A stretch of 64,000 bases of DNA from Protula sp. h YS-2021 (lineage: Eukaryota > Annelida > Polychaeta > Sabellida > Serpulidae): positions 38,482,723 through 38,546,722 of the forward strand of contig OX457026.1 in assembly GCA_949752745.1 (NCBI GenBank), written 5' to 3'. The position numbers were made by a program, and so were the translations under genes. Position 1 is the stretch's first letter. Each line of letters starts with the position of its first letter. Positions 48,601 through 63,200 of the stretch are shown piece by piece. The notes under the pieces were generated by a model, which was not told the origin of the DNA, searched no databases, and saw nothing but the letters and a program-made list of their open reading frames with translations.

Positions 48601-51600
48601 CCTATTTGTGTACTAAGAAATTTCCAGAAAAATTGCATTTTTGACACTTTTTGGCCGATTTCAAAAGTAATACAACATTGCACATTTACAGTATATATAT
48701 TTCCACTGCATAAAATTGCAGAACGTTGAATTGAACAGTTTTTGGAGATAGATAGACAACATGTATCTCGTGCAAACAAGTTTCCATAAAAATATACATT
48801 TTTGACCTTTTTTACACTATTTGGCCGATTTCAAAAATAATACAACGTTGCACAACTGCAATATATATATAGTTACTGCATAAAATTTCAGAACGTTAGA
48901 TTGAATAGTTTTTGAGAACTCGTCTGGGCAATGCTTATCTGTGTGCTAAGAAAGTTCCTGAAATACAGCCATTTTTTATAAGTCTTATTTTTGACAATTT
49001 TTGACCGATTTCAAAAATAATACTTTTTACACCTTCAATATACGCTCTAACCGTATGCCAACAAAAAGGCTATACGACAAAAACTTTCAGAGGTATGGCC
49101 CGGACGCGAAGGCGCACGAAAGCAGACACACAGACGCACTGACGAACAAGCTGAAACCTATATCACCTCGTTACACGGTGGATAATAAACATAGCTGTGG
49201 TTGTAAAACAGACCCAGTGTTATTTACGGCATTCAAAATATTTTTCCTAAACAAGTTGCTTTCGCGTTATTATAGGTCTGTCCCTAAGGGAGACATATAT
49301 AGCATTTGGTGTGTCCATCTGTGCCCACAATGATTATGCTATGTGGTGGATTTTCGGTACATCCGTCCCTTATGTGGTTTTTCTTCCTTATGTGGTGGTT
49401 CTTATGAGGTAGCCACATAAGCAGCCATTGAGCACAAAACATACCGCATAAGGGAGTCCGTCAAAGTCCGTTGATCAACTGTCCTGTAACACCATCTGTT
49501 GAAAAAATAATGCAACTATAAAGCTAATTTCTAAAGCAAATAAGGAGAGCAGCATTTGTTTAAATCCCGCTGTGGGGTGGGGAGAATCTTAAGAATACAC
49601 CCACTGCGAACAATATTTGTATTTTGGGGGATTTTTTGAAGAATAAACTTCAAAGTGCGTTTCCTCCTACAGTTTTTATCCGATTTCATTCATTTTTGGT
49701 ATCTAGTACGAGGCAGCCCTAGATGGGTCAGGCATACGGCTTGCGCTTTTTGACTCGATCTTGAATTTTGATTTTAGGGGAAATTTTTGAAGAAGATACC
49801 TCAAAATGAATCTTCTCCTACAGTTTTATCCGTTTATTTAACTTGTGTTAATGTGTGGTTATTATTTAAACATGCACACTGGTCCGAAATATGAACCGCA
49901 CATGGACGCAATTTAAGTTAACATGCGCCGTGATCCGAAATGTGAACCGCGCATCAGCGCAAGTTGAACAAAGATGCGCACTGGTTCCAAATGCGTCGTG
50001 CATTAACGCAAGTGAATTAAGCATGCGCACTCGTTCCAAATGCGAACCGCGCATTAACGCAAGTGAAATAAACATGCGCACTGGTCCGAAATGCGAACCG
50101 GGCATCAACGCAAGTTAAATAAACATGTGCACTGGTCTAAAATAAGAAACGCGCATCAACGCAAGCTACATGAACATGCGCACTAGTCCGAAATGCGAAC
50201 CGCTCATCAACGGAAGTTGAATAAACATGCGCACTGGTTTGAAATGCGCAACCGGACATGGACGCAAGGTAAATAAACATGCGCACTGGTTCGAAATGAG
50301 AACCGCGTATCGACGCAAGTTAAATAAATATGTGCACTGGTCCGAAAAAAGAACCACGCATCGATGCAAGTTAAGTAATCATGCGCACTGGTCCGAAATG
50401 TGAACCGCACATCAACGCAAGTTAAACAAACATTCGCACTGGTTCCAAATGCGAACCGCGCATTAACGCAAGTTAAATAAACATGCGCACTGGTCCGAAA
50501 TGTGAACCGGGCGTCAACGCAAGTTAAATAAACATGTGCACTGGTCTAAAATAAGAAACGCGCATCAACGCAAGCTAAATGAACATGCGCACTGTTTCGA
50601 AATGCGCAACCGGACATGGACGCAAGTTAAATAAACATGCGCACTGGTTCGAAATGCGAACCGCGCATCGACGCAAGTTAAATAAATATGTGCACTGGTC
50701 CGAACAAAGAACCACGCATCGATGCAAGTTAAGTAATCATGCGCACTGGTCCGAAATGTGAACCGTGCATCAACGCAAGTTAAATAAACATGCGCACTAG
50801 TCTGAAATGCGAACCGGGCATCAACTGAAGTTAAATAAACATGCGCAGTTGTCCGAAATGTGAATCACGCACCAACGCAAGCGAAATGAACATGCGCACT
50901 AGTCCGAAATGCGAAATGCTCATCAGCGAAGTTGAATAAACATGCGCACTAGTCCGAAATGTGAACCAGGCATGGACGCAAGTGAAATAAACATGCGCAC
51001 TGCTTCGAAATGCGAACCGCGCATCGACGCAAGTTTAATAAATATGCGCACTGGTCCGAAATTTGAACCGCGCATCAGTGCACATTAACCGAACATGCGC
51101 ACTAGTTCAAAATGTGAACCGCGCATCGACGCCAGATAAATAAACATGCGCACTGGTCCGACAAAAGAACCATGCATCGACGCAAGTTGAATAGACATTC
51201 GCAGCTTCCGAAATAAGCACCACGCATTAACGCAGGTTAAATATATGCACTGGTCGGAAAAAACCACGCATCGACGCAAGTTATGTAATCATGCGCACTG
51301 GTCCGAATTGTGAACCGCGCATCAACGTAAGTTGCATAAACATGCGCAGTGGTTAGAAATGCGAACCACGCTTTGACGCAAGTTGAATAGATATGCGCAA
51401 TGGTTCGAAATACAAACCGCGCATCAGTACACGTTAACCAAACATGCGCGCTGGACCGAAATATGAACCGCACATCGACGCAAGTTAAGTTGACATGCGC
51501 CGTGATCCGAAATGTGAACCGCGCATCAACGCAAGTTAAAAAAATATGCGCAGTTTTTCCAAAGGCGAACCACGCATTAACGCAAGTTAACTAAACATGC

Positions 51601-54600
51601 GCACTGGTCTAAAATAAGCACCATGCATTAACGCAAGTTAAATAAACATGCGCACTGGTCTAAAATAAGCACCACGCATCAACGCAAGTTAAAAAATATG
51701 CGCAGTTGTGAAAGATAAGTTGTAAAATATCTTTATACAGTAAAGTGCCACATATATAATTCCGTTTGTTTACAAATGACACACACAAAGCATAAACATT
51801 ATTGACATTGACATGACGCCTGCTGGGAACCACAATAGGGCACGGGCAAATATAAACAACCACATAAGTATTTTTTATTCTCAAATAATCTTGTCCGTGA
51901 CCTACCACTTAAATGCATTTCAGGCATATCAAATGCTACCACATAATGCAGCCACCACATAAGATACCTCTCGTTGGTCTGTCCGTCCGTTCGTCCGTCT
52001 GTCCGCAGTGAGTTCTTATGAAATTGATGAGTCGATTTTTTAAAGCATACATACATATTGGGGTATATGTCTAGATGATGCCCGTGTTATTTTTTAATCC
52101 TTTAAAAATTCTATTTTTGGCATATGGGGTTTTCGTTCATTTTCGCAGGCTAAATCTCCAAAAAAGTTCTTCGCGTTGGAAAGAAGAACACACATATATC
52201 GCAAATGAATACTGCAAAGTTTTTCTTCATTTACGTTGAAAATGTATTTTTGGCGATTTTTTTAATTTCTGATTTTTAAGTTTTTTGGCCATATTGGCCA
52301 TATCTCCGAAATAGTATGTTTGATTAAGCTGAAGCGTAGCATGAAGACCTCACATATAGTGCAAAAGTTACTCTTCATTTTCTGCAAAAATGTATTTTTG
52401 GCGATTTAAAAAAAATTGGCTTGCCAATGTTGTACTTTAAAGCAAGGAACTTTTTCACGTGACTGATTGGGGCGGGGGAGACATATCCGCTTTTGTTTTA
52501 ACAAAAACACTGGCCAGTCTAGTTTCACATGAGATGGAAATATTACTTTTTAAGTGATGACTGAAAGATAATTTTGAATTCCGTGAGAGGTGGTCTAACT
52601 CTTTCGCCAACTAAGGCCATAGGATCGAATGCCTATCCCCTGCTTGTCTGAATTCGATCCCGCAACCTTGGAATTATTGGACCAACGCTTTCACTAACTG
52701 AGCGAATTGTTATCACTTAGTGGATAATTCATCATCTTTTAATTCACTCTTTGATTTTAATATTATCTGGTTTTTTTCGTTGAATGACATTTTAGTCATG
52801 ACAATAAGACCAATTTTGCTACTGAGTAGGAATTTTATGTATAGAATTTTCCATAAAAGTAATGTCACCATGGCAGTTGCATCGCTACATTTTCGACAAT
52901 CGAAAATTTTACCCCTGGTATTGACTATCAGCATGCCAAATTTCAAGAATATGTAGAATATGTCATGGATAAATCATGGAGAAATGTTCATGAATGACAA
53001 ACTGGTAAGACTAAGCGAATCGTCAAAATAAAATAATAACCTCCCTGACCTGATTAGGACATAAATTATTTTTGCAGTCTATTGAAAATTGCAGAAAAAA
53101 CAATTTTAATCTTGTGTTAGGAGCCGTGCTATAAGAGAAGGACATTCTAAAATTATCTTTTATCTGTGATGTTATTTTTCAAAACCTTTTGGACACACTG
53201 AGCTGTAATTCTGCATTAAAGTCGTCCACAATCAGAAAACATGACATCAGTATGATGTCATAAGTTAAAACGTCGGTCACCGAGATGTGATTTTGAAAAG
53301 ATTTGGTTCAAAGCTGTAGATGAAAACGTGTTCAAGATATTTCACTTTGAAAATTGCATGAGGTCATAACACACTGATGATGGCGTCACAGGGTAACAAT
53401 TTTCTCGCGTAGTGACGAAAATACAAAAAGATTAGAAAATAAGCAATAAGTAAGAAAAGACAGACTTTCGCCAAATTTACTTTATTTATTACTTTTTCCC
53501 CAAAAAGTACAAGAACTTTTTGAGCAATGTCACTGATAACTTAAGAAGACTGAGGGCAATGAACGGTGTTGACCTCTTGTTTATGCAAGGTCCCAAAGGA
53601 CAAACTCAGTACTGAGTGTATTTGCATATACCCTCAAATTAACCTTACAATAAATTCAGCTGATTATGTCTTGGCATTGAAAAAATAATATTTCGAGCGG
53701 TTTAAGTGTTTTTAAACAAACGCGATCATGTTTCTAAAAGAACAAGAACATAAAAAGCAACAAGCATTCCAAACATTTTATGTTTTAACTTTGCTCGATG
53801 TTACATTCCAAACTAACTTCAAATGAATTATGAGTACATACTCCATGTTCTATTTTTCTTTATTTCTAGCACCTATTAGATTGATACTACCAACAAACAA
53901 AGAGTTTTAAATTAAATCTTTATTAAACTTCTTAAAATTTTAAATTAAACTCAATTTTGTTCTGATTTAAACAACACTTTAACAGGGACTAGAGAACTAT
54001 CGAAAACAATGCAGAAACTATGATGGATATGCACTTTTTGCAAGTATGCCCTGCCTCACAGCACCACGTGGAGAATTAGCCTTGTGTCTGGCTGGCCATA
54101 GAGGCCCAATGAGATTTCTGCAACTAACACAAAATGAGAAATATGCCATCACAGGTACAATTACAGCAAATCAACATCCGTTACAAATAATTAATTTAAA
54201 GAATATGGTAAGATCATGCTTAAGCAGATTTTGGTGCAGGTGTAACACTGTTTTTCAGAAGCAGCATAAAAATGATGCCTACAGAAAAATGAATATATTC
54301 TCACCTGGTAACAGTTTTAAAAGTTTTTGTGAGTGGATGCGAACATTGTAACAAAATGATAAGTGCACACGGCATGCTCAGTTCTAGAAAAAACGTTAAA
54401 TGGCGTTTCCCACATGTAATTCATTCTTATTACCTTGCCCCAAACATGACGAGACCTAACAGAGAGTGCAGACAGCACACCATTGCATCCATGCCATGAC
54501 GATAAAGTCCTTTTTCTACAGAATGCACCATGATTATATGATCAATACTCCTAATGTAGCTGTTCTAGCGATTATGAAAACGCATTTACAACACAATGCA

Positions 54601-57600
54601 AAACGAGTGAAAATCTTAACAACTTTTTTTTCGAAATGTGATATATTTCTAAATGTGATATATTTTCATTTTTATATAATATCCATGCAAAAAGTGCTAA
54701 GGTTATCTTCAAAGTTTAATCTATGTCCATTTGTAGGAAATGAAGACATGAGCATAAGGGTGTGGGATCTCAGTAGCGGAGTAGAAGTATTAGCAATAGA
54801 CAATTGTTTCTTAGAAATGACAAACCCTATATTTAAAAATATGCTTTTGTGCTGCGATGACAAATATATTATTGCAATGACACTTCGAAACATGTTTGTT
54901 TTCGATGCAAAGTAAGTTTAGCATGCTCATTGTTTTAGCAGGCATAAATTGGACACTATTTGCAATTTTTTTGCATATTTGATGAAGTTGTGATACTCTT
55001 AAGAAGTATTTAACTTTTAAATTTATATATACAGTATACAATATTGAGTATAATCGGTATCATAGACACTGAATTGTAAGATTAGATCATGAGATGTCTG
55101 TGTAATTTTATAGTAGATTTATTGTGTTGTTGTATATGTGGCTCAGAAGTAAAATAAGTTATCCATTCAAAGTGTATGTTAAGTTTATTTTCTTTATTTT
55201 TAAGCTTATAAAAACAGCCTTAAAACCCAGCAATCCCAACAGGGCCTAACAAAACGTTATCACGGGGATAATTGAAACATGTGGAAAAAAAGGAAAACTA
55301 GTGAATGATGTTTGTACTAAAATGAAACATTTATACGTGTAAGGCATTTTGATTACAGAACGGGATCTTTTATGTACAGTAGAACTGATGCTTTCACAGC
55401 AAGTTGTGCTGTGTTTGAAGGCAACACTAACCTCGCCTTGGAGTTTCCTCAGCAAATCAAACTACTTGATGTACATCAAAATACGTACGACGACAAGTAT
55501 ATTAATACGAATCGGTTGTCTTCCGCAGGTCTGCACTTTGTAGGTATGCTTAGTGTAATAGTTTACGCATTTCATATAAAAGTGTCAATTCTTTATATAC
55601 CTCTTTGGCACTGCTTTCAGATTCTTATCAAATGCATTACACCATGATATTTCATTATATGTTATGTTTCGTAGGTTCGAGGAATATAGTTTGCACTGCG
55701 CTTCAAAATGAACATTATATTGATGTTTACGACGTAAACACCATGAAGCAGCTACATCATATAGAGGTCTGTAAACTTGACAAATTGTAGGCCGCCACAT
55801 TGTATTCTTCTGCACTGCAGCTCAATACCATGATTTGAAGAAAAGTGAAGGAAACTAAATTTAAACTTAAACTTTAATTTTTGATTTTGTATTACACGCT
55901 GGTTACGCTTTTATGTAAAATTAATTCCGTCATTTTATTTAAAAAAATTAGAAGCTATCTGGCGAAAACTTAATTTGATCTTTGACTAATGGCTTCAAAA
56001 TGTAAAATACGATTAAGAAATTTGCAAATGTTTACAGTTCACAGATCATCATGAGACATCAGAGTATGAACGAGAATACGAAACATCGCTACTGGCTGTA
56101 TCGCCAAATGCAAAAATGATTCTTGTTTCTCGCCGTGGTACCAGCCAAAATCACATGGTCTGTCTGTATAACACAATGACAGGGCAGCTTATATACCACG
56201 TAAAAGGTAGTACAAACAACTACTATTTCTGTAACACCAATTCTGTACTTGCAATTCAATAAAGCTGTAAAATGACCACCATAACAGTAAGTGCATAGTA
56301 ACGAGGGTTTTGTCTGTGGGCGGTTGGAAGATCATATGTCCAAATCCCTTGAACACATGTTAAATATATTTTCCATATTTCACCAGAACGTTTACTTGTA
56401 AAATATGATTTGAAATAATTAATGAACTGACATAAATTTTTTCCTTTCCACTAGTCAACGCCAGAAGCCGAAAAATGTGTAATATCCGATATGAAATGAT
56501 ATGATGTGATGAAACTTTTAAAATGAGTAATGGTAAATACATAAACCACATGATAATAACTACAAGACCAGTAAAACCGAAATAAAAGAAATTCTTTGTA
56601 TTATCCATGAAATACTATGCCACTGGTAGACACGACCAAAATTAAATAATACAACAATAACTGATAATTGTTGCATGTGTATTTATCTCGATCAAAGTTT
56701 ATGATTTGTCAATTTTTTCTTTAGGAAGCATGAAATACTGTTTGCTCGAAGGTGGTTTTATCTCAAACACTTTAGTTGCTGGTTGGGAAACCACCGAACA
56801 CGAATTGATGATACTTAACGTAGAAAGTAAAAAATTAACCTCAATGTTCAAGCATCCTCAGTTTATTTTAAAGGTATTCACTAACAGCTCACAATCTTTT
56901 CGTTAACGAAAACTACTTTGTATGGACGTGTACGTTTGTTTTCAAGCATACATTCGATATTTCCTTTCTGGCACTATATTTTTGAAGAAATTTAAATAAA
57001 TATGTCAAATAATTTCTGTTCAAGGGTTGTTTAAAATGATCATTACAGTCTGGAGTTAAATGAGGCTTTGGTGAGATTTCAAAATAAAAAACTGAAACCG
57101 GTTTTAGCAAGTCAAGTCGACAGTACGGTTATACCTTATTTCGCACAATACCCAGAAATCCTTGTAAATGTTGGTCAAATTGCTAAAAGTGGTAATAAAA
57201 AATAATTTTGTTATTATAAAATAGGTGGTAGCAACCGGCGATTTGACATCGCTGATCACGATATGCAATGATCCGGTTCTTAGAGTATGGCAACCAAGGC
57301 AAGAATTTCTAATGGATCAGGATATACTTGAAGACAAATGTAGCTTGAAACACGGTGGTGTAGCTGATCAGTCGTCCCATATCGAAAGAGTGGAGTGAGT
57401 ACTATGTAAATTGAAAGGTTACAACGATCTTACATGTTCGTTATACATATTATGCTGTGCGCCATTTATTAGATATGCCGGAGTTTTACGCTTTAAAATT
57501 AGATTGCTAAAGTCCAAAATATATTACCATTAAAAATGAAATGTATAGCTATACTGACGGTTTGATTTTGAAAAATTGTTATGATGTAATTTGTTAACGT

Positions 57601-59525
57601 AATATATGAGGAATATCAAGAAATTGATGTACAACAAATTGCAGTTATTAAAGCAATCTTTCAGGGAGTTCGAAACACCCTAATGCCTATACACTTGGAT
57701 TGAATTAATGAGCTTACACACGTTTTTTTCTGCCATATAAGTCTGTTATAAAAATATGCCATGGAAAAAAATGAAACTGAAAATTATTAAACTTCAGTTA
57801 GCAACTATTTCTCTAAACATAATTGGGATAATTGCTACATTTCATAATATAAACAAACCTTATAAAAGATTTTGTATTATGCCGTATAAGTAAAGCTGAA
57901 TGGGTGAACCAAAAGAAGCGCTGTACTGTACTTCAGTATTGAAATCATTTCAGTAATCAATAGAACACAAGAGCCACATCAACATAATTTTTTTATTTCT
58001 TTGTTTTAGACATATTCTGACATTCACAGGAAGTTCCAGATACATTCTTATAAACATGCATATTTTCACGTTAAGTGGTGATTCACATTCATGTATAAAA
58101 TTGCATGACGTTTATGATGACGTCACAATCAAGACTGTCCATGTAGGTATATGAATCACCCCAACAACGCAATATTTGTCTAGAAATACCATATATTTAT
58201 ATACAGATGAGTTGCTCGCGTAGTTAGCTATTTTTCAAGCCCACTTTTTGCTAACAAAGATTAACTTTAAATTCAGTAAAACAATTTATATAACATATTA
58301 AAGCAAAATTTAGTTTTCTCACAAACAGAAAAGAAAATATATTTAATTAAAAAAAAAATTACTTGTACATATCACTTTAGTTTTCAAGGCTGCTATACAG
58401 AATAGAACTTATATCAGACAAAGAGGCACTGCTGTGTGCAGGAGAGCCAGATGAACGGTCTGCTTGGCCCACGGAGGGGCGTTTCAGGCTATATTTGTTT
58501 AATTTCGACGCTCTGGCTCTTGGGGAGACCTTATCTGGATTGTATGGATCAAGCATCTTCTACATCAGAGGCGATGAGCAGAACAAAGGTTGTATGATCA
58601 TAACTGAGCTAAAAGTACATTTCACAGTGTTGTGCTGCTTTGTTAGCATGAAATGAAGTGAAATGAATTGAATTAATTGATACTTTCATGCATGATATAA
58701 TTTCTTTTCCATTTGACAATGTTGTAAGTTTAGGAGCATTAATGAAGAAACAATACCTAAATAGTATATTAACATTCATGTACTCTGCGTGTGTATTAGT
58801 AACCCAGCAATTTATAAAACGTTCAAGAGGAAGATGAAGGAACAGTGTCATTATAAATGTTTTCTGGGAATTAGTGTGACATTTTCTATTTTCCTTTGCG
58901 GTATTGGCGAAACAATAATTATTTTATTATTGGACCTAAATCCCCATTAACAAGGTAGTAAGGAAAATGGAAAAAAAGATTTTGGCATTTGTGTATTATG
59001 GTAGAAGTCATTTTGCTGTTCGGTCATTGCATTAAGCATTTAGGTTAATAATTTCACTTCTTTAAAATATATTTTCAAAACATTTGAAAGAAGTTCAAAT
59101 ATATGTTACGTTGAAATAATGAAAATGGAGATAAAAATTTTCTCTGGTTGCCATAATGGAATATAGTTTTCAGACGTCTACAACATACGAATATATGGTC
59201 TATGTCCAATTTTAGAAGTGGTGTGCCTAAATGAGAGTCGCTCTAGGATACAAATCGTACCACTTGGTTTTCCCGGTGAGATTTCAACGATTGACTGTGC
59301 TCAGAAAGAAAAACTTGACAGCTACTTTGTTGTGAGCACTATTTCCTTATGTAATCAATACAAATATTTATTATATCTCTTGCACAAAACACATCGTGCA
59401 AAATATGACAATAAGGATATAATTATAGACGTTGGCATGTTATGTGACCAATGACAAAGATTTATTTATAAAAGAATTGAATAATTCTCAATTGAATTTT
59501 GACGAATACACATACATACACACAT

Positions 59526-59620
<95 letters not shown>

Positions 59621-60227
59621 TGATCCATTGACAAGATTACTGTGATTATTTGTGTAAAGTCGCAATGTAACGATCACTAGTAAGTACAATTTCGCCTCCT
59701 TCCCTAACCGTCTCACAAAAAGTAGCCGGAAGATCTGTTGTTGGGGAAAAAGTAATCACACGGAAATGCATTGAAGGAATTTATAATTCTATGAACGTTC
59801 CAAATCCCAGACTGTAACTTTTTTGTATTTCAAGTGCTAGATACTAGATGATCGATATGAAAGTTTAAAAATAGGTACTTCTACACTGCATTACGGGACG
59901 GCATTGATTGATAATATTTATTCTGTAACACCAGATTAGCAAAGATGGTAGCACTGCAGCGTTTGGAACAAATCCAAGACACAGCCTGCTTGTAATTTGC
60001 CTGAAAGCAAAAACATTGCGTCATCAAATTGTATACGTAAATATTTAACTAGTTTTAACCAACTCAGCACATAAGACGGTTCAGCCGTTCTTGTTTCCTA
60101 TTCAAACAACGGCAGAATTTTGAAAAATCGAGAATGCTTTTTTATGAATAAGTAACTTACATGCCGATCAAGTTCTGAGATACAACTATCAGAAATCATC
60201 CGTGAGCATATCTCTCTTTCTCTCTCT

Positions 60228-60273
<46 letters not shown>

Positions 60274-63200
60274 TTCTATTTTCCATCTGCTTGGTTGTTT
60301 GCCTCTTTGCGGTTGTATGTATATATATGTGAGTTGGAAAGCCATGACGTTGGAGATAGTAGCGACGATGTGCTCTCTGTTAACAGAAAGGACTAACAGA
60401 CATTGAGCCTGTATCCACAGAAATAACACGGGATGGGCGTTATCTCATACACCAGTTGTATCACGTTGAACCGCCTGATAATCCGTTTCAATTCGAATGG
60501 AAAACAAGCTTTTTGGTAGTCTGGGATCTAAAAAGAGGCGAGTATCCATTATTATTATTATTATTATTATTATTTATTGTTATTATTATCAAACTATTAT
60601 TAAATTATTGTTAAACTCAATTTTAACTGTTTTTAAACTAAAACATTGCAGAACAAAATTGCTAATTTGCATCGAGATAAAATGCTATTGCAGTAAAACG
60701 AAGCATTTCATTTTAGGGAAGTATTTGACTACCATCTATGACAAGCAGGCCACATATCAAGAGGTGAAACTCAAAAGAAAGGCTAAAAAGAGGCTTATTT
60801 TGAATAGGATCGACAAAATGTTGCTGTTAGAAAGAAACGAGTTGAAAGTAGCTACAACTAACTACGACAAAATGATAAAAATATTTGACGCCAGAACAGG
60901 TAACACATGTTTAAGTTTATATATTATATTATAACACAACGAGTGACTTTGCACTCCAAAAATGATGGATGACAAAAAATGATAAGAATTTTGTGTTGTC
61001 TGACCGCTCCAGAAACTTCGGTCGCCACATTCACTCGACCGTCATAGGTATGAGAAAATGTGACGCTGAAAAGGTTTCTGTGCCGAAGCTATTTTTGCTT
61101 TGCGTTACGAAAGGTGCCATCTAATAGTTAGGCAGCGTCACAGCACAGGGGTATATCTGAGAGGTAATGGGAGTCAATTTCTGCCCTGTTTGGCCATCTA
61201 AGGATGATTATATGTGTTTCTGTTATGGCAGAAATAGAACATGGTCCTGATGTGCTTTGTATTGGATTCAGACACTCACAAAGCACCCAGCCCCATGATC
61301 TATTCCTATTTGTAGATTAATTTATTTTTAATTGTAGTGAGCATATACTGCATGACTTAAAATGATGAATAAAAATATTATTCTAAGTCAGCAGGATTGT
61401 TATTCTAAGTGGGTATATCTAATCGAAAGGTGAACTACAGCATACAATACGAGATCGCACAAATGTCCAGCTACTGAAGGCTGCACAAGATACACAAACA
61501 GAGAGAGGACAGTACTGCTTCAGTATCACTGACGCTCACATTACTTCCATATATGACGTGGATACTTGGAACAGAGTCGCGTGCTTTAAATCCGATTCAC
61601 CTGTACGTATTGATATATTTAGGTTTAATTTTAAAGTGTCTTTTCTACATGGCGAGAGGCAAAATATATCACATATATCAAAATACATCTTGCGCACGTA
61701 TGAATTGCATTTCCATGTCACATGACTTGGTTTTAATTATTTTAATTATTATTTTGGTCACATGGTTTATTTTAGTAGAAATTATTTTTTTTCATTGTTG
61801 TAGTAGAAAGTAAATTGTCAGTACTTTCTATTCCATACGCTTTTCATTTTCATTGCAATCCACAGTGGGGAACAAATTGCGTAATGGTTGATAATTTCAC
61901 CATTGCGTGGATTGAAACAAGTGAAGAGCTTGGCAAGGGCAGTCAGATACATGTGCTTAGACTTCACACCGGCGGCCGAAGGTCAGAACCATCAACACCT
62001 CCTGTGATGTTCACAAGGAATGGTCAGTTTAAGATTTTACTCATAGCATATATAGTTATGAAGGCGATAACCATAAAATGTATGGCTCGTCATAAATTGT
62101 GATTTCCTTCATATTATATTAAGCAATTAAATCATTTAATAGCACATCAAAGTTTCTGAGAGCACAAGAAGCAGTAGAGGCAGGGTTAGCTCTGTTCTTT
62201 AATAGGTATTACAACGTATTCCAACCATTATCATCCTTTTGGTAGTGATCCGGTAAATGGTGAGAAACAAAGGTATTTTTCTGTACTATGCTACTAATGC
62301 TACTCGTAGAGGTAATAGTATAGTAGAGGCAGCAGTAATAGCATAGAAAAATATCTTTGTGTCTTATCATTTATCGGATTACCACTGAAAGGTCCATTTC
62401 GGTAGTTTCTAAGAAAACGTTAATCATGAAAAAATAAAAATATAAAAGCATGCGGTTTGGAACGAACATTTATTAGTTAAGTGGACTTTTTACGAATTTA
62501 TAATGATAAGTTAACACACGTGCCTGTGTTGTAGTTTTATCGCAGGGAAAGCTTTTTGGCTAATGAAGTCATATCCATATCATGAAATCAATTTTCGTTA
62601 TGTTACAAATCTATATAGCGTTGTGTTTTTAAGTTTTTTGTGAAATATATGCCAGCCTTAACCTTTGGTTTCTTTAAGACTGCTAATTTACAGTTTATGC
62701 CTTGGATATTTATGTATGAATATAGAGCTGTGACACTAAAAACATTTACAATAAATGTACAATAAAAACATTGACTAAACTTATTAGGGTTATAAAGCAC
62801 AGGACTCATGTTTCAATGCTTTTGTCATGATACATTGCAATTGTTGGACTGGAAAAGTCTTTTTTTAATCCTCCGGCGTGGTCACAAAACGCAAACAGAA
62901 AAGAAATGGACCCACCGTATGGTTAATAAAAAACGATAAGGCAAAATTTACTGAAATGATCTTTCGGCTAAGAAGTTATCTTACAGTGCTGCATTTACGC
63001 GTTTGGTGGTCGCCTTTTCACAAGAAAAACTTGTTTCAAAACATCCTACAAATGTATAAATCCAACGTTAAACCAAGGATGAAACGAGGAGTGAAAATAT
63101 TCCTCGAGTAATCGGTGCTGAAACGCTCTTCTCCGAGGAGAAGAATGAATAACGAATTTATTCATTTTTCAAATTAACCAAAGCTTCATAAATATCAACG

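Noticed and set aside
54466..54736. Apparent extension of NWD exon 23 upstream to an ATG at 54466
   Set aside because: The TTTGTAG acceptor at 54736 gives the correct phase and a normal WD40 strand. The upstream part has no family similarity.
58143..58146. Ending NWD exon 29 at the second GTATAT donor
   Set aside because: It would put exon 30 out of frame with an early TGA. The GTAGGT donor at 58143 is stronger and keeps phase.
59276..59331. Ending NWD exon 31 at the GTGAGA donor (59275)
   Set aside because: It leaves phase 1, which gives a stop in exon 32. The GTGAGC donor after 59331 keeps the frame and joins SYFV to ISKDGS.
62878..63111. A 77-codon basic frame as a late NWD exon
   Set aside because: No WD40 pattern and no suitable splice sites in the required phase.
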